Assembly: GCA_903642255.1 (NCBI GenBank)
Contig: CAHJWP010000005.1
Span: forward strand, 1-40,837
Origin: Sphingomonadaceae bacterium
Lineage (GTDB): Bacteria; Pseudomonadota; Alphaproteobacteria; Sphingomonadales; Sphingomonadaceae
Reading direction: 5' to 3'
DNA length: 40,837 bases
Each line of letters starts with the position of its first letter. Position 1 is the stretch's first letter. Of the stretch, positions 24,725-32,803 are shown piece by piece. Under the pieces are notes generated by a model, which worked only from the letters and a program-made list of their open reading frames with translations, searched no databases and was not told the origin of the DNA. The position numbers and the translations under genes are program-made.

Positions 24725-25642
24725 TCATTCCGCCATGACACCGACGCTGCTGGCGAAAAAGTTGGCGACCATCGGCCGGTCGTTGTCCGTGCGGCGCAGC
24801 ATCTCGACCGACGAACGAGCATCGATCGCCAAATGTCGATAGACTATGCCGCTGAGATGCAGGCTGGAGACGCTTTCCGGCAAGATCGACACGCCGAGGC
24901 CCGAGCCGACCATCGAGATCGCCGTTTGCCAGCCCGGCACCTCCTGCACAACATGCGGCGTGAAACCGGCCGCAGCACAGATGCCCAGAATGCGTGCCAC
25001 CCCCTGGGAAGCACCATCGCGCGGGAACAGGACGAAGGGGTCCCCCGCCATGTGCGCAATGTCGACCGGGCCGTCGGTGCCGGCGAGCGGATGGCCTGTC
25101 GGCAGGATCGCGACATAGCGTTCTGTGAACAGGGGGACCGCATCGATGCCAGCGGCGGCGGCCGGATCGCGCATCAGGGCAACGTCTATATGCCCCGTCC
25201 TTAGAGCGTCGAGCATCGCATCCGGGAGCAGCTCATAAAGCTCCACGCCGACGTTGGCATGGCGGCGGCGGAAGGCGCGGACGACGCGTGGCAGGATGGC
25301 GAGCGCCGTCGTCGGGGTGAAGCCGACGATCAGTCGCCCTGCCTCGCCGGTGGCGATCTCGCGGACCCGCTCCAGCCCGGCGGCAAGCTGGCCGAGCTGC
25401 GCCTCGGCGAGGTCGCGTAGCGCCACACCGCTGGGCGTCAGTTCGACCCGTCTGGTGTCGCGGTCGAACAGGCGGCAGCCTAACTGTGCCTCAAGCCGTT
25501 GAATCTGTTGACTGAGTGGCGGCTGCGAGATCCCCAGACGAGCCGCGGCGCGGCCAAAGTGCAGCTCCTCGGCGACGACGCGGAAGGCGTATAGCTGGCG
25601 CAATTCGATCGGCGGCGGCCCCTTGAAGCCGGCGGTCGTCAC
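24725..25642 (-). CDS. LysR-family regulator
   Basis: A 305-residue LysR regulator with the winged-helix segment LRQLYAFRVVAEELHFGRAAARLGISQPPLSQQIQRLE (about 14-48) and a C-terminal ligand domain (VGFTPTTALAILPRVV onward) as in the catabolic BenM/CatM-like group. Start is GTG at 25642, overlapping the stop of the upstream MDR gene by four bases (GTGA), so it is translated by coupling. Lying between two dehydrogenase genes, it likely regulates its own operon and perhaps the divergent SDR/LLM-monooxygenase genes at 26721-28845; a T-N11-A dyad is found in that divergent region (26647-26659). Confidence 0.92.
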   Translation of the reverse strand: MTTAGFKGPPPIELRQLYAFRVVAEELHFGRAAARLGISQPPLSQQIQRLEAQLGCRLFDRDTRRVELTPSGVALRDLAEAQLGQLAAGLERVREIATGEAGRLIVGFTPTTALAILPRVVRAFRRRHANVGVELYELLPDAMLDALRTGHIDVALMRDPAAAAGIDAVPLFTERYVAILPTGHPLAGTDGPVDIAHMAGDPFVLFPRDGASQGVARILGICAAAGFTPHVVQEVPGWQTAISMVGSGLGVSILPESVSSLHLSGIVYRHLAIDARSSVEMLRRTDNDRPMVANFFASSVGVMAE

Positions 25643-26580
25643 GCCAGTTCGAGGACGATCTTGCCGCGGGTGCGGCCGGTGCGGCTGAGCGCCAGCGCCT
25701 CGCCGACCTCCTGAAAAGGAAAGCGTTTCGCGATGCCAACCCGCACCACGCCCGCATCCATCAGCGCATCAATGGTGCGCAGCTGCGGACCGTCCTGCGT
25801 CACCGCCGTCTTCACCGCAGTCACCCGGTGCCGGGCGGCGGCGTCGAGATCGAGCGCCCCCCACGCGTTGACCAGCGTCCCGCCGGGCTTCATCACCGTC
25901 ATCGACCGCGGCTGGACGTCCTCGCCGATCAGGTCGATGACGAGATCGACGTCGCGCACCCGGTCCTCGAACGGACCCACGGTATAATCGACTACCTCGT
26001 CGGCCCCGAGCGCCAGGACGTGGTCGAGATTGCGCGCCGACGCGGTGCCGATGACATACGCCCCTGCGGCGCGGGCGAACTGCACCGCGAAGCTGCCGAC
26101 GCCGCCCGCCGCGGCGTGGATCAGCACGCGTTGCCCCGGTTGCACCCGGCCGCGGTCGTGGAGCGCCTGCCACGCGGTCAGCGCCGCCAGCGGCACGGCG
26201 GCGGCGTGGGCGAAATCGAGGCTCGCCGGCTTCGGCGCGACATTTGCAGCCGTCACCGCAACGTAGTCGGCGAATCCGCCATGGGCATAGCGGAACGTCG
26301 AGTCGGTCATGCCGTGAACCGCATCGCCGACGGCGAAGCCGGCGACATCGGCACCGACCGCCGCCACTTCGCCGGCGAAATCGCCGCCCAGCGTGACCGG
26401 CAGGTCGAAGCGCATGAACGCCCGCAACAGGCCGTCGCGCATCTTCCAGTCGACCGGATTGACGCTCGCGGCGCGCACCCGGACGAGAAGCTGGTCGGGG
26501 CCCGGCACCGGCACGTCGACCACGTCGACCGTGAGGCCGGCGGGACTGTCGTAATCGTGCACCCGTGCCGCGCGCATCAT
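25639..26580 (-). CDS. NADPH:quinone oxidoreductase-like MDR protein
   Basis: A 313-residue zinc-free medium-chain reductase of the quinone oxidoreductase/enone reductase type. The N-terminal GroES-like domain has SVNPVDWKMRDG and GGDFAGEV; the nucleotide domain has AAAGGVGSFAVQFARAAGA. The Cys/His zinc ligands of alcohol dehydrogenases are missing. It would reduce a quinone or an alpha,beta-unsaturated ketone with NADPH. Tandem ATGs at 26580 and 26577 follow GAGGAG; the second has the better spacing. First gene of the set with LysR and zinc alcohol dehydrogenase, divergent from an SDR. Confidence 0.92.
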   Translation of the reverse strand: MMRAARVHDYDSPAGLTVDVVDVPVPGPDQLLVRVRAASVNPVDWKMRDGLLRAFMRFDLPVTLGGDFAGEVAAVGADVAGFAVGDAVHGMTDSTFRYAHGGFADYVAVTAANVAPKPASLDFAHAAAVPLAALTAWQALHDRGRVQPGQRVLIHAAAGGVGSFAVQFARAAGAYVIGTASARNLDHVLALGADEVVDYTVGPFEDRVRDVDLVIDLIGEDVQPRSMTVMKPGGTLVNAWGALDLDAAARHRVTAVKTAVTQDGPQLRTIDALMDAGVVRVGIAKRFPFQEVGEALALSRTGRTRGKIVLELA

Positions 26581-26646
26581 CGTCTCCTCGTCGGCGGCTA
26601 TAGTATAAAGCCCGTTGTAAAGGCGGGATCATTAGCAATCTGAGGG

Positions 26647-26659
26647 TGACGAAAAGTCA
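26647..26659. promoter_or_regulatory. Possible LysR operator (T-N11-A dyad) in a divergent region
   Basis: TGAC and GTCA flank GAAAA, giving T26647-N11-A26659 with four-base arms, in the 140 bases between the MDR/LysR/alcohol dehydrogenase set and the SDR/LLM-monooxygenase pair. Four-base arms at this spacing arise about once in 256 positions by chance, so this is a candidate only. The same region holds a TATACT on the minus strand near 26600 that may be a -10 for the MDR gene. Confidence 0.3.
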
Positions 26660-26720
26660 TTCGACAATGTCCGCGGCCGCTGTTCTTACCGGCGTTGCAG
26701 GATTGGCGAGAGACCGAAGC

Positions 26721-27482
26721 ATGGACGCGCGTTTCACCGGCCGCATCGCGCTGGTCACCGGGGCCGGCAGCGGCATCGGCCGTGCCGTCGCCCTCGGCTT
26801 CGCCCGCGAGGGCGCGAAGGTCGCCGTGGTTGACGTCGCCGGGGCCGATGGCGTCGCCGCCGAGATCGCGGCGGCGGGCGGTACGGCGATCGCCATGGGC
26901 GTCGATGTCGGGGACGCCGCGGCCGTCGCCGCAATGGTCACCCGCACCGTCGCCGAACTCGGCGGTCTCGACTGTGCCTATAACAATGCCGGCATCTTCG
27001 CCGAAACGGGCTTCACCGCCGACTGCGACGACGACGTCTGGGAGCGTATCATGGCGGTCAACCTGCGCGGCGTCTTCCTGTGCATGAAACACGAGATTCG
27101 GGCGATGCTGGCGGCCGGCAAGGGCGGCGCGATCGTCAACGCATCGTCGGCCACCGCCTATCGCACCGTCCCGGGTTCGCCGGCCTATTCGGCGAGCAAG
27201 GCGGCGGTCGCGGCGCTGACCCGCGTCGCTGCGGTCGAATATGGCGGGCACGGCATTCGGATCAACGCCGTCGCGCCCGCCGGCATCGCGACGCCGATGC
27301 TCGAGAAAGGCCTCGGCGACAACGCCGAGCGCCGGGCGAAAGTCGGCGCGAGCCGTGTGCTCAAGCGCCTTGGCACGCCCGACGAGGCGGCCGATACGGT
27401 GCTCTACCTGTGCTCCGACCAGGCCAGCTACATCACCGCGCACACGATGTACCTCGACGGCGGTGCGATCTCGGCAGCGTGA
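26721..27482 (+). CDS. Short-chain dehydrogenase/reductase
   Basis: A 253-residue classical SDR with TGAGSGIG at the N-terminus, NNAG, the catalytic Ser in NASSATAY, YSASK and the C-terminal MYLDGGAIS. VVDVAG after strand 2 favours NAD. The ATG at 26721 begins the usual family N-terminus; a GTG 25 codons upstream is possible but would add an atypical leader. It is the first gene of a two-gene operon with an LLM flavin monooxygenase, whose ribosome site overlaps this stop codon. An alcohol-to-ketone step feeding the monooxygenase would be logical (inference). Confidence 0.92.
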   Translation: MDARFTGRIALVTGAGSGIGRAVALGFAREGAKVAVVDVAGADGVAAEIAAAGGTAIAMGVDVGDAAAVAAMVTRTVAELGGLDCAYNNAGIFAETGFTADCDDDVWERIMAVNLRGVFLCMKHEIRAMLAAGKGGAIVNASSATAYRTVPGSPAYSASKAAVAALTRVAAVEYGGHGIRINAVAPAGIATPMLEKGLGDNAERRAKVGASRVLKRLGTPDEAADTVLYLCSDQASYITAHTMYLDGGAISAA

Positions 27483-27489
27483 GGACACG

Positions 27490-28845
27490 ATGACCAAACA
27501 TATGATCCTGAATGCCTTCGAGACCAACGCGCCCGGCTTCATGCCGCCCGGGCAATGGACGCACCCGCAAGACGAGTCGTTCAACTACACGACGCTCGAG
27601 CACTGGGCGAAGCTGGCGCGGCTACTCGAGCGCGGCAAGTTCGACGGCATCTTCCTCGCTGACGTGCTCGGCATCCTCGACATCTACGGCGGCAATGCCG
27701 ATGCGGCCCTGAAGGCCGGGGCGTGGACGCCGGCGCACGATCCGATGATGCTGATCCCGGCGATGGCGATGGTGACGACCAACCTTGGCTTCGGCGTCAC
27801 CGGCAACCTGAGCTATGAAGAGCCGTTCCTGTTCGCGCGGCGCATGTCGACGCTCGACCACCTGACCGGGGGCCGCGTCGGCTGGAACATCGTCACCGGC
27901 TATCTCGACAGTGCCGCGAAAGCGCTCGGCCGCAGCGCTCAGCTGCCCCACGACGAACGCTATGTCGCGGCGGAAGAGTTCATGGATGTCATGTACAAGC
28001 TGTGGGAGGGCAGCTGGGAAGACGGTGCCGTCGTCCGCGACCGCGAGGCACGGATGTACGCCGACCCGGCCAAGGTCCACACCGTCCACCACCACGGCAA
28101 ATATTACGATATGGACGCGATGCACCGCTGCGAGCCGTCGCCGCAGCGCACGCCGGTCCTCTACCAGGCGGGCTCGTCGACCGCCGGCCGGGCCTTCGCG
28201 GCGAAGCACTGCGAGTGCATCTTCGTCGCCGGCACGTCGCAGGCCGATGCGCGCAGCATCAGCGACGACATCCGCCGCCGCGCCGCCGAAGCCGGGCGCG
28301 ATCCCGCCGACATCAGGATCATCATCGACGGCGTCGTCGTCGTCGGCGAGACCGAGGCCGCGGCACAGGCGCTGCTCGCCGAGCACCAGAGATACCTCAT
28401 CCCCGAAGGCTCGCTGGTGATGATCAGCGCCGGCATGGGGGTCGACCTGTCGAAGGGCGATCTCGATGCGCCGCTGGGGCCGGTCAAGAGCCAGGCCAAC
28501 CAGTCGGCCACCGAGGCGCTGACGAGGCGCGACGACGTCTGGACGCCGCGTCGCATCGCCAACCACCTCCACGCCGGACGCGGCGCGACGATCGTCGGCT
28601 CGCCGACGCAGGTCGCCGACGAAATGGAGGAGTGGATCGACAAAGCCGGCATCGACGGCTTCAACCTGTCGAACGGCTTCCGCTTCCGGACGATGGAGAA
28701 CTTCGTCGACATGGTGGTGCCCGAGCTCCAGCGCCGCGACGTGTTCAAGCGCGACTATGCGCCGGGCACGCTGCGCGAGAAGCTGCGGACGAAGCCGGGC
28801 GCGCGCCTGCCGGAAAGCCATCCGGCGAGCGGCTACCGACGCTAG
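27490..28845 (+). CDS. LLM-class FMN-dependent monooxygenase (NtaA/SnaA/DszA group)
   Basis: A 451-residue luciferase-like monooxygenase of the group that includes nitrilotriacetate monooxygenase, DszA and SnaA, which use reduced FMN from a separate reductase. Features: N-terminal MILNAFETNAPGFMPPGQWTHP, FDGIFLADVLG, the conserved SYEEPFLFARRMSTLDHLTGGRVGWNIVT and YQAGSSTAGRAFAAKH. Length agrees with the family. Start at 27490 with GAGGA seven bases... overlapping the SDR stop; tight coupling is likely. The group includes type II Baeyer-Villiger-like and heteroatom monooxygenases, so a ring ketone is a possible substrate. No flavin reductase is nearby. Its TAG stop overlaps the TAG stop of the convergent P450 in the sequence CTAG. 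Confidence 0.93.
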   Translation: MTKHMILNAFETNAPGFMPPGQWTHPQDESFNYTTLEHWAKLARLLERGKFDGIFLADVLGILDIYGGNADAALKAGAWTPAHDPMMLIPAMAMVTTNLGFGVTGNLSYEEPFLFARRMSTLDHLTGGRVGWNIVTGYLDSAAKALGRSAQLPHDERYVAAEEFMDVMYKLWEGSWEDGAVVRDREARMYADPAKVHTVHHHGKYYDMDAMHRCEPSPQRTPVLYQAGSSTAGRAFAAKHCECIFVAGTSQADARSISDDIRRRAAEAGRDPADIRIIIDGVVVVGETEAAAQALLAEHQRYLIPEGSLVMISAGMGVDLSKGDLDAPLGPVKSQANQSATEALTRRDDVWTPRRIANHLHAGRGATIVGSPTQVADEMEEWIDKAGIDGFNLSNGFRFRTMENFVDMVVPELQRRDVFKRDYAPGTLREKLRTKPGARLPESHPASGYRR

Positions 28846-30083
28846 CGGACCAGCATCGGGATCGACGCGGGGCCGCGCTCCTTGGGGCCGCCGATGATGT
28901 CCGGGTGGAACGACGGGTCGGCCATGTGAAGGCCGGGGAAGCGCCGCACCAGCCCGCCGACGGCGATGCGGCTGGCGGTCCGCGCCAGCGACATGCCGAT
29001 GCAGTGGTGGACGCCGTATCCAAACGCCATCGTGTCGCGCCGCGCCGTCCGCGTGATGTCGAAGCGCAGCGGGTCGGCATGGCGCGCGGCATCGAAGTTC
29101 GGCGCGCCGGTCATCAGGATCACCGGCATCGCCCGGGGGATCGGCACCCCGCCCAGTTCGGTGTCGTTCACCGCGAAGCGCAGGACGTTATAGGCATTGG
29201 AGTCGATGCGGATGCCCTCGTCGACCGTGCTCGCCGCGAGGTCGGGCTCGCGCTGGAGCAGCTCGAGCTGGTCGCGGTTGCGGCACAGCCGCCACAGGGT
29301 CCATGCGACGGTGTTGGCCGTACCACCCTGCCCCGCGACGTACAGGACAAACATCGTCGCGAACAGTTCGTCGGTCGAGATCTTCCCCGCCTCGAAATGC
29401 GCCGCGACGATCGCCCCGACGACGTCGTCGGTGGGCCTGCGTTTCTGGTCGGCGATCAGGGCCTCGCAATAGGCGCGCCCCTCGTCCCACGCCGCGATGA
29501 AGGGCGCGGGCGGCGGCGCGCCGGGGGCGAGGTTGTTGAACCCTGACATACTGTGGGCGAGCCGCAGGAAGATCGGCCAGTCGGGCTCGGGCAGGCCGAG
29601 CAGCAGGCCGAACAGCACCTTGGCCGACAGCTTGCGGCCATAGTCGGCCTGTGCATCGAATCCGCCGGCATCGTCGATCCCGTCGAGCAGCGCGGCGACA
29701 TAGTCGGTCAGTTCCGCCTCGATCGCCGCCAGCCGCCGCGGCGAGAACGCCGGGGCCATCAGGCGCCGCAACCGCGTGTGAGTCGGCGGGTCGTTATCGG
29801 TGACGACCGGCAGGCCGCGGAAATAGGCGAACTTCTCGACGCCCGGCCAGTTCTGCTTCTCGCTGGTGAAGCTGGCATAATCCTCGAGACAGCGCTGTAC
29901 CTCGGCGTGGCGCGCGACGACCGCCTGCGGCGCGTCGCCGAACATGACGTAGAACGGCGCGTCGGTCGTCCACCGGGCGAAATATTCCTGCGGCGACCGT
30001 TTCACCGCGCCGAACAGGTCGACGTCGACCAGCCGCGACCGGTCATAGGCGATGTCGGCATCGGCGCGCATGACCGTGGCCAT
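28842..30083 (-). CDS. Cytochrome P450 (copy B1) with unusual I helix
   Basis: A 413-residue soluble P450. The heme loop is FGYGVHHCIGMSLAR with ligand Cys361, and DEGIR supplies the ExxR. The I-helix motif, normally AGxET/AGxDT, reads VAGQGGTANT: Gly253 and Gly254 stand where the acid and alcohol should be, with a Thr one residue later. The acid-alcohol pair that delivers protons for O2 cleavage therefore appears to be missing. The close paralogue at 35439-36671 has a similar change, while the two A-type P450s keep AGHETT. AGGAG lies eight bases before the ATG at 30083. It faces the SDR/LLM-monooxygenase operon and is divergent from the Nudix/LysR pair. It may be an oxygenase with a different proton route or a peroxide-using enzyme; sequence does not decide. 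Confidence 0.94.
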   Translation of the reverse strand: MATVMRADADIAYDRSRLVDVDLFGAVKRSPQEYFARWTTDAPFYVMFGDAPQAVVARHAEVQRCLEDYASFTSEKQNWPGVEKFAYFRGLPVVTDNDPPTHTRLRRLMAPAFSPRRLAAIEAELTDYVAALLDGIDDAGGFDAQADYGRKLSAKVLFGLLLGLPEPDWPIFLRLAHSMSGFNNLAPGAPPPAPFIAAWDEGRAYCEALIADQKRRPTDDVVGAIVAAHFEAGKISTDELFATMFVLYVAGQGGTANTVAWTLWRLCRNRDQLELLQREPDLAASTVDEGIRIDSNAYNVLRFAVNDTELGGVPIPRAMPVILMTGAPNFDAARHADPLRFDITRTARRDTMAFGYGVHHCIGMSLARTASRIAVGGLVRRFPGLHMADPSFHPDIIGGPKERGPASIPMLVR

Positions 30084-30246
30084 CGTAGAGTCTCCTGTCT
30101 CCAGCGTCGCCGCATCGTAGAGAAAAGGTGCCGCGCCAGCCTCCGAGGATTCGTCATGGGCGCGCCACTTATCGGCATTGCGGTGCATTCCGGTTGGCGC
30201 GGCGCGAGCGGATGGTAGACGCTGGCCGGCAGGGAGGAAAACCGGC

Positions 30247-30927
30247 GTGCAACCAGTGGCGCAGCATCACGCCGGCGACTTGGCGCAGGCCCGTCGCCGC
30301 GCCGTCCGCCCGCGCGACGCTGCGACGCTGATCCTCGTCGACCGGGCGGCCGGCGCGCCCGCGATCCTGATGGGGCGACGCAGCGCCGGGCACAGCTTCA
30401 TGCCGGGCAAATGGGTGTTCCCCGGCGGCCGCATCGAGCCCAGCGATTTCCGGGTCGCCTGCGCGACGGAACTGACTCCCTGCGTCGCCAGCGAACTCGA
30501 AGCCAGCCTCCCCCCGGCGCGGGCGCGCGCGCTGGCGGTGGCGGCGGTGCGCGAGACGTTCGAGGAGACCGGCCTGCTGCTCGGCCGGGCGGCGTCGCTG
30601 CCGCGCGGCCGGGCATGGACCGCATTCGGGGCGCACGGCGTCGCGCCGGACCTCGCGTGCCTCGGTTATGTCGCGCGGCTGATCACGCCGCCGGTCCGCG
30701 CCAAACGGTTCGACACGCGGTTCTTCATCGCCGACGCCGCACATCTGGTCAGCCGCGAGCCCGTCGACAGCCGCGAGCTCGAGGAAATCGCGTGGTTCGC
30801 TCTCACGGCGACCGCCGCGCTCGACCTCGCCGCGCCGACGCGAATGGTGCTCGGCCACCTTGCGGCGCGCCTTGCCGGCACCGCGCCCGAGCCGCTGTTC
30901 CGGCGCTTCCGGTCGCCGGCGGAATGA
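30247..30927 (+). CDS. Nudix hydrolase, NUDT19/RP2-like with split Nudix box
   Basis: A 226-residue Nudix protein. The Nudix box is in two parts: FPGGRIEP (about 58-65) and RETFEETGLL (102-111), with about 27 residues more between Gly and Arg-Glu than the standard Gx5Ex7REUxEExGU spacing. An insertion at this place is typical of the NUDT19/RP2 group, members of which cleave coenzyme A or acyl-CoAs to 4'-phosphopantetheine and 3',5'-ADP. The metal-binding Glu residues of RETFEETG are present. Start is GTG at 30247 with AGGGAGGAAAA ahead; the open frame upstream lacks such a site. The following LysR gene overlaps its stop by four bases. A role in CoA turnover during catabolism of CoA thioesters is plausible. 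Confidence 0.88.
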   Translation: MQPVAQHHAGDLAQARRRAVRPRDAATLILVDRAAGAPAILMGRRSAGHSFMPGKWVFPGGRIEPSDFRVACATELTPCVASELEASLPPARARALAVAAVRETFEETGLLLGRAASLPRGRAWTAFGAHGVAPDLACLGYVARLITPPVRAKRFDTRFFIADAAHLVSREPVDSRELEEIAWFALTATAALDLAAPTRMVLGHLAARLAGTAPEPLFRRFRSPAE

Positions 30928-31835
30928 GCCCCGATTTTTTCGAGCGCTTCAACCTCCGCCACCTGCGCTATTTCCTTGCCATCGCCGACGCCGGCAGCTT
31001 TCGCGCGGCGTCGGCCCGGCTGAACATCGCGCAGTCGGCGGTGTCGCGGCGGATCGCCGACCTCGAGGCGATCTTCGCCGTGCCGCTGTTCGACCGCCAC
31101 CCGCGCGGGGTCACCCTGTCGGCGGCGGGCGAGGCGCTGCGCCACGGTGCGCGCCGCATCGGGGCCGAACTCGACGCGGCGAAGGCGGCGCTGAAGCGGC
31201 CCGCCGGCGCCGAAGCGTTGCTGCGGGTCGGCCTCTACGGGACGACGTCGCAGCTCGCCTTCGTCCCGCCGCTCATCGCGCGCTTCCGCGACGAGCTGCC
31301 CAACACCGCGCTCGACCTCTCGCCGATCGCGACGGGCGAGATCGACGCGGCGAGCCTGGCGACACTCGACGTCGCACTGTTCGAGAACACGCCGGCTCCG
31401 TCGGGCTGGCGCGCGCAACGTCTGCTGTCGAGCGCCTATGTCGCCGCGGTCCCGCGCGGCCATCCCCTGACGGCCCCCGCCGCGATTTCATTCGACGTGC
31501 TGTGCGAGGTCGAGCTGATCTGTTTTCCCGGCACCGCCAACCCGGCCGGCCACGATGCGCTGATCCGCGCCGCTGCGGAGCGCGGCCGGGCGCTCAACAT
31601 CATCCACGAGACGTCGTCGGAATGCGCGCGCCTTGCCCTTGCCGCGGCGGGCATGGGCATCGCGATCGTCTCGCCGCTCGCCGCCGCCCACGACCAGGGG
31701 TTCGCCGTCGAATATCGCGCCATGACCGGCGTCACGCTGCCCTTCGACCTGTGGCTGGCGACACAGTCCGACGCCGCCGCCGCCGTCCACTTCGCCGACA
31801 TCGCCGCGGCGACCGTCGCCGGCCTCAGCCGCTGA
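30924..31835 (+). CDS. LysR-family regulator
   Basis: A 303-residue LysR regulator with winged helix NLRHLRYFLAIADAGSFRAASARLNIAQSAVSRRIADLE and a ligand domain from about residue 93 (LRVGLYGTTSQLAFVPPLI). The ATG overlaps the Nudix stop (ATGA), so regulator and Nudix hydrolase are co-translated and it has no promoter of its own. Its 3' end overlaps the 3' end of the convergent LysR gene by 11 bases. Likely target: the Nudix operon and the divergent P450 B1 gene; no operator is evident in 30084-30246. Confidence 0.92.
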   Translation: MSPDFFERFNLRHLRYFLAIADAGSFRAASARLNIAQSAVSRRIADLEAIFAVPLFDRHPRGVTLSAAGEALRHGARRIGAELDAAKAALKRPAGAEALLRVGLYGTTSQLAFVPPLIARFRDELPNTALDLSPIATGEIDAASLATLDVALFENTPAPSGWRAQRLLSSAYVAAVPRGHPLTAPAAISFDVLCEVELICFPGTANPAGHDALIRAAAERGRALNIIHETSSECARLALAAAGMGIAIVSPLAAAHDQGFAVEYRAMTGVTLPFDLWLATQSDAAAAVHFADIAAATVAGLSR

Positions 31836-32718
31836 GCGCCGCCGCGCGGATCGCGTCGGCGACCCGCCGGCCATTGGCCGACAGCGTGGCGGACGACCAG
31901 ACGAGGTCGAGATCGACGGTCACGTCGAGGTCGGTGACGGTGCGGAACACCAGCTGCCGGCGCCAGCGGCGGGCGGCCGCCCCCTCGAGGGTCAGGGTGA
32001 TGCCCATCCCCGCCGCGACCATCGCCAGCTGGGTGTCTTCGTCGACGATATAGTGGCGGATGTCGGGGACGAGCCCGCCCACCGAGCAGGCGGCGATCAG
32101 CCGGTCGTGGACCGCCCCGGTGCCGGTCCGCGACTGGAAGACGAACGCTTCACCGGCCAGGTCGGCGAGTCGCACGTTTTCGACCTGCGCTAGCGGGTGG
32201 CCGCGGGCCAGCGCCAGCACGAAACGCTGCTGCTGGAGGGCACTGAAGCCGATGTCGGGTTCGGCATCCCATCGGCCGTAGAACAGCCCGAGGTCGAGCG
32301 TGCCCTCGCGAATCCGGTCGAGCTGGCCCGGGCGGACCACCGACAGGTGGATGTCGAGGTCGGGCAGCGCCTGACGCGCGTGGATCAGCGCGGCAGCGAC
32401 GAGCGGCAGTTCGGCGGCGATGCCGTTGGTGCCGATCCGCACGATACCGTCGCGGCCCTTGGCAAGGCTTGCCATGGTTTCGCCGATCAGCGTCGCCTCG
32501 TCGACGATGCGCCGAGCATGGACCGCGAACGGCCGCCCCGCAGCAGACAGCCTGATCTCGCCGTCGCGCCGGTCGAACAGCGCCGTGCCGACGTCGAGTT
32601 CGAGGTCGCCCAGCCGCCGGTAGAGCGTCGAGGGATCGACCGCGAGCCGCCGCGCGGCGCGCGCGAAGTTGCCCTCGCGGACCACGGCGAGAAAGTAGCG
32701 GAGATGCCGAAGCTCCAT
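31825..32718 (-). CDS. LysR-family regulator
   Basis: A 297-residue LysR regulator opening MELRHLRYFLAVVREGNFARAARRL, then VDPSTLYRRLGDLE, and a ligand domain from about residue 90. The recognition-helix segment DPSTLYRR differs from the usual QSAVSxxI pattern, so its DNA preference may differ from its neighbours. The ATG at 32718 matches the family N-terminus; the longer open frame adds an unrelated leader. It is divergent from the Baeyer-Villiger monooxygenase operon, 85 bases away, with a good T-N11-A dyad between (32759-32771), so it most likely controls that operon. Confidence 0.93.
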   Translation of the reverse strand: MELRHLRYFLAVVREGNFARAARRLAVDPSTLYRRLGDLELDVGTALFDRRDGEIRLSAAGRPFAVHARRIVDEATLIGETMASLAKGRDGIVRIGTNGIAAELPLVAAALIHARQALPDLDIHLSVVRPGQLDRIREGTLDLGLFYGRWDAEPDIGFSALQQQRFVLALARGHPLAQVENVRLADLAGEAFVFQSRTGTGAVHDRLIAACSVGGLVPDIRHYIVDEDTQLAMVAAGMGITLTLEGAAARRWRRQLVFRTVTDLDVTVDLDLVWSSATLSANGRRVADAIRAAALSG

Positions 32719-32758
32719 CGCATAGCCTCTTGGGGTGCGCGGCCAGCATAAGCAGCGA

Positions 32759-32771
32759 TGCCGGTTCGGCA
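32759..32771. promoter_or_regulatory. Candidate LysR operator (T-N11-A) before the Baeyer-Villiger operon
   Basis: TGCCG and CGGCA are perfect five-base arms around GTT, giving T32759-N11-A32771, the classic form of a LysR recognition site. It lies midway in the 85 bases between the divergent LysR start (32718) and the monooxygenase start (32804). This is the best-formed of the dyads in the window; five-base arms at this spacing are expected about once in 1,000 positions by chance. Confidence 0.45.
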
Positions 32772-32803
32772 ATCAATCCTTGCCTAATCGCCGCTGGAAA
32801 CGA

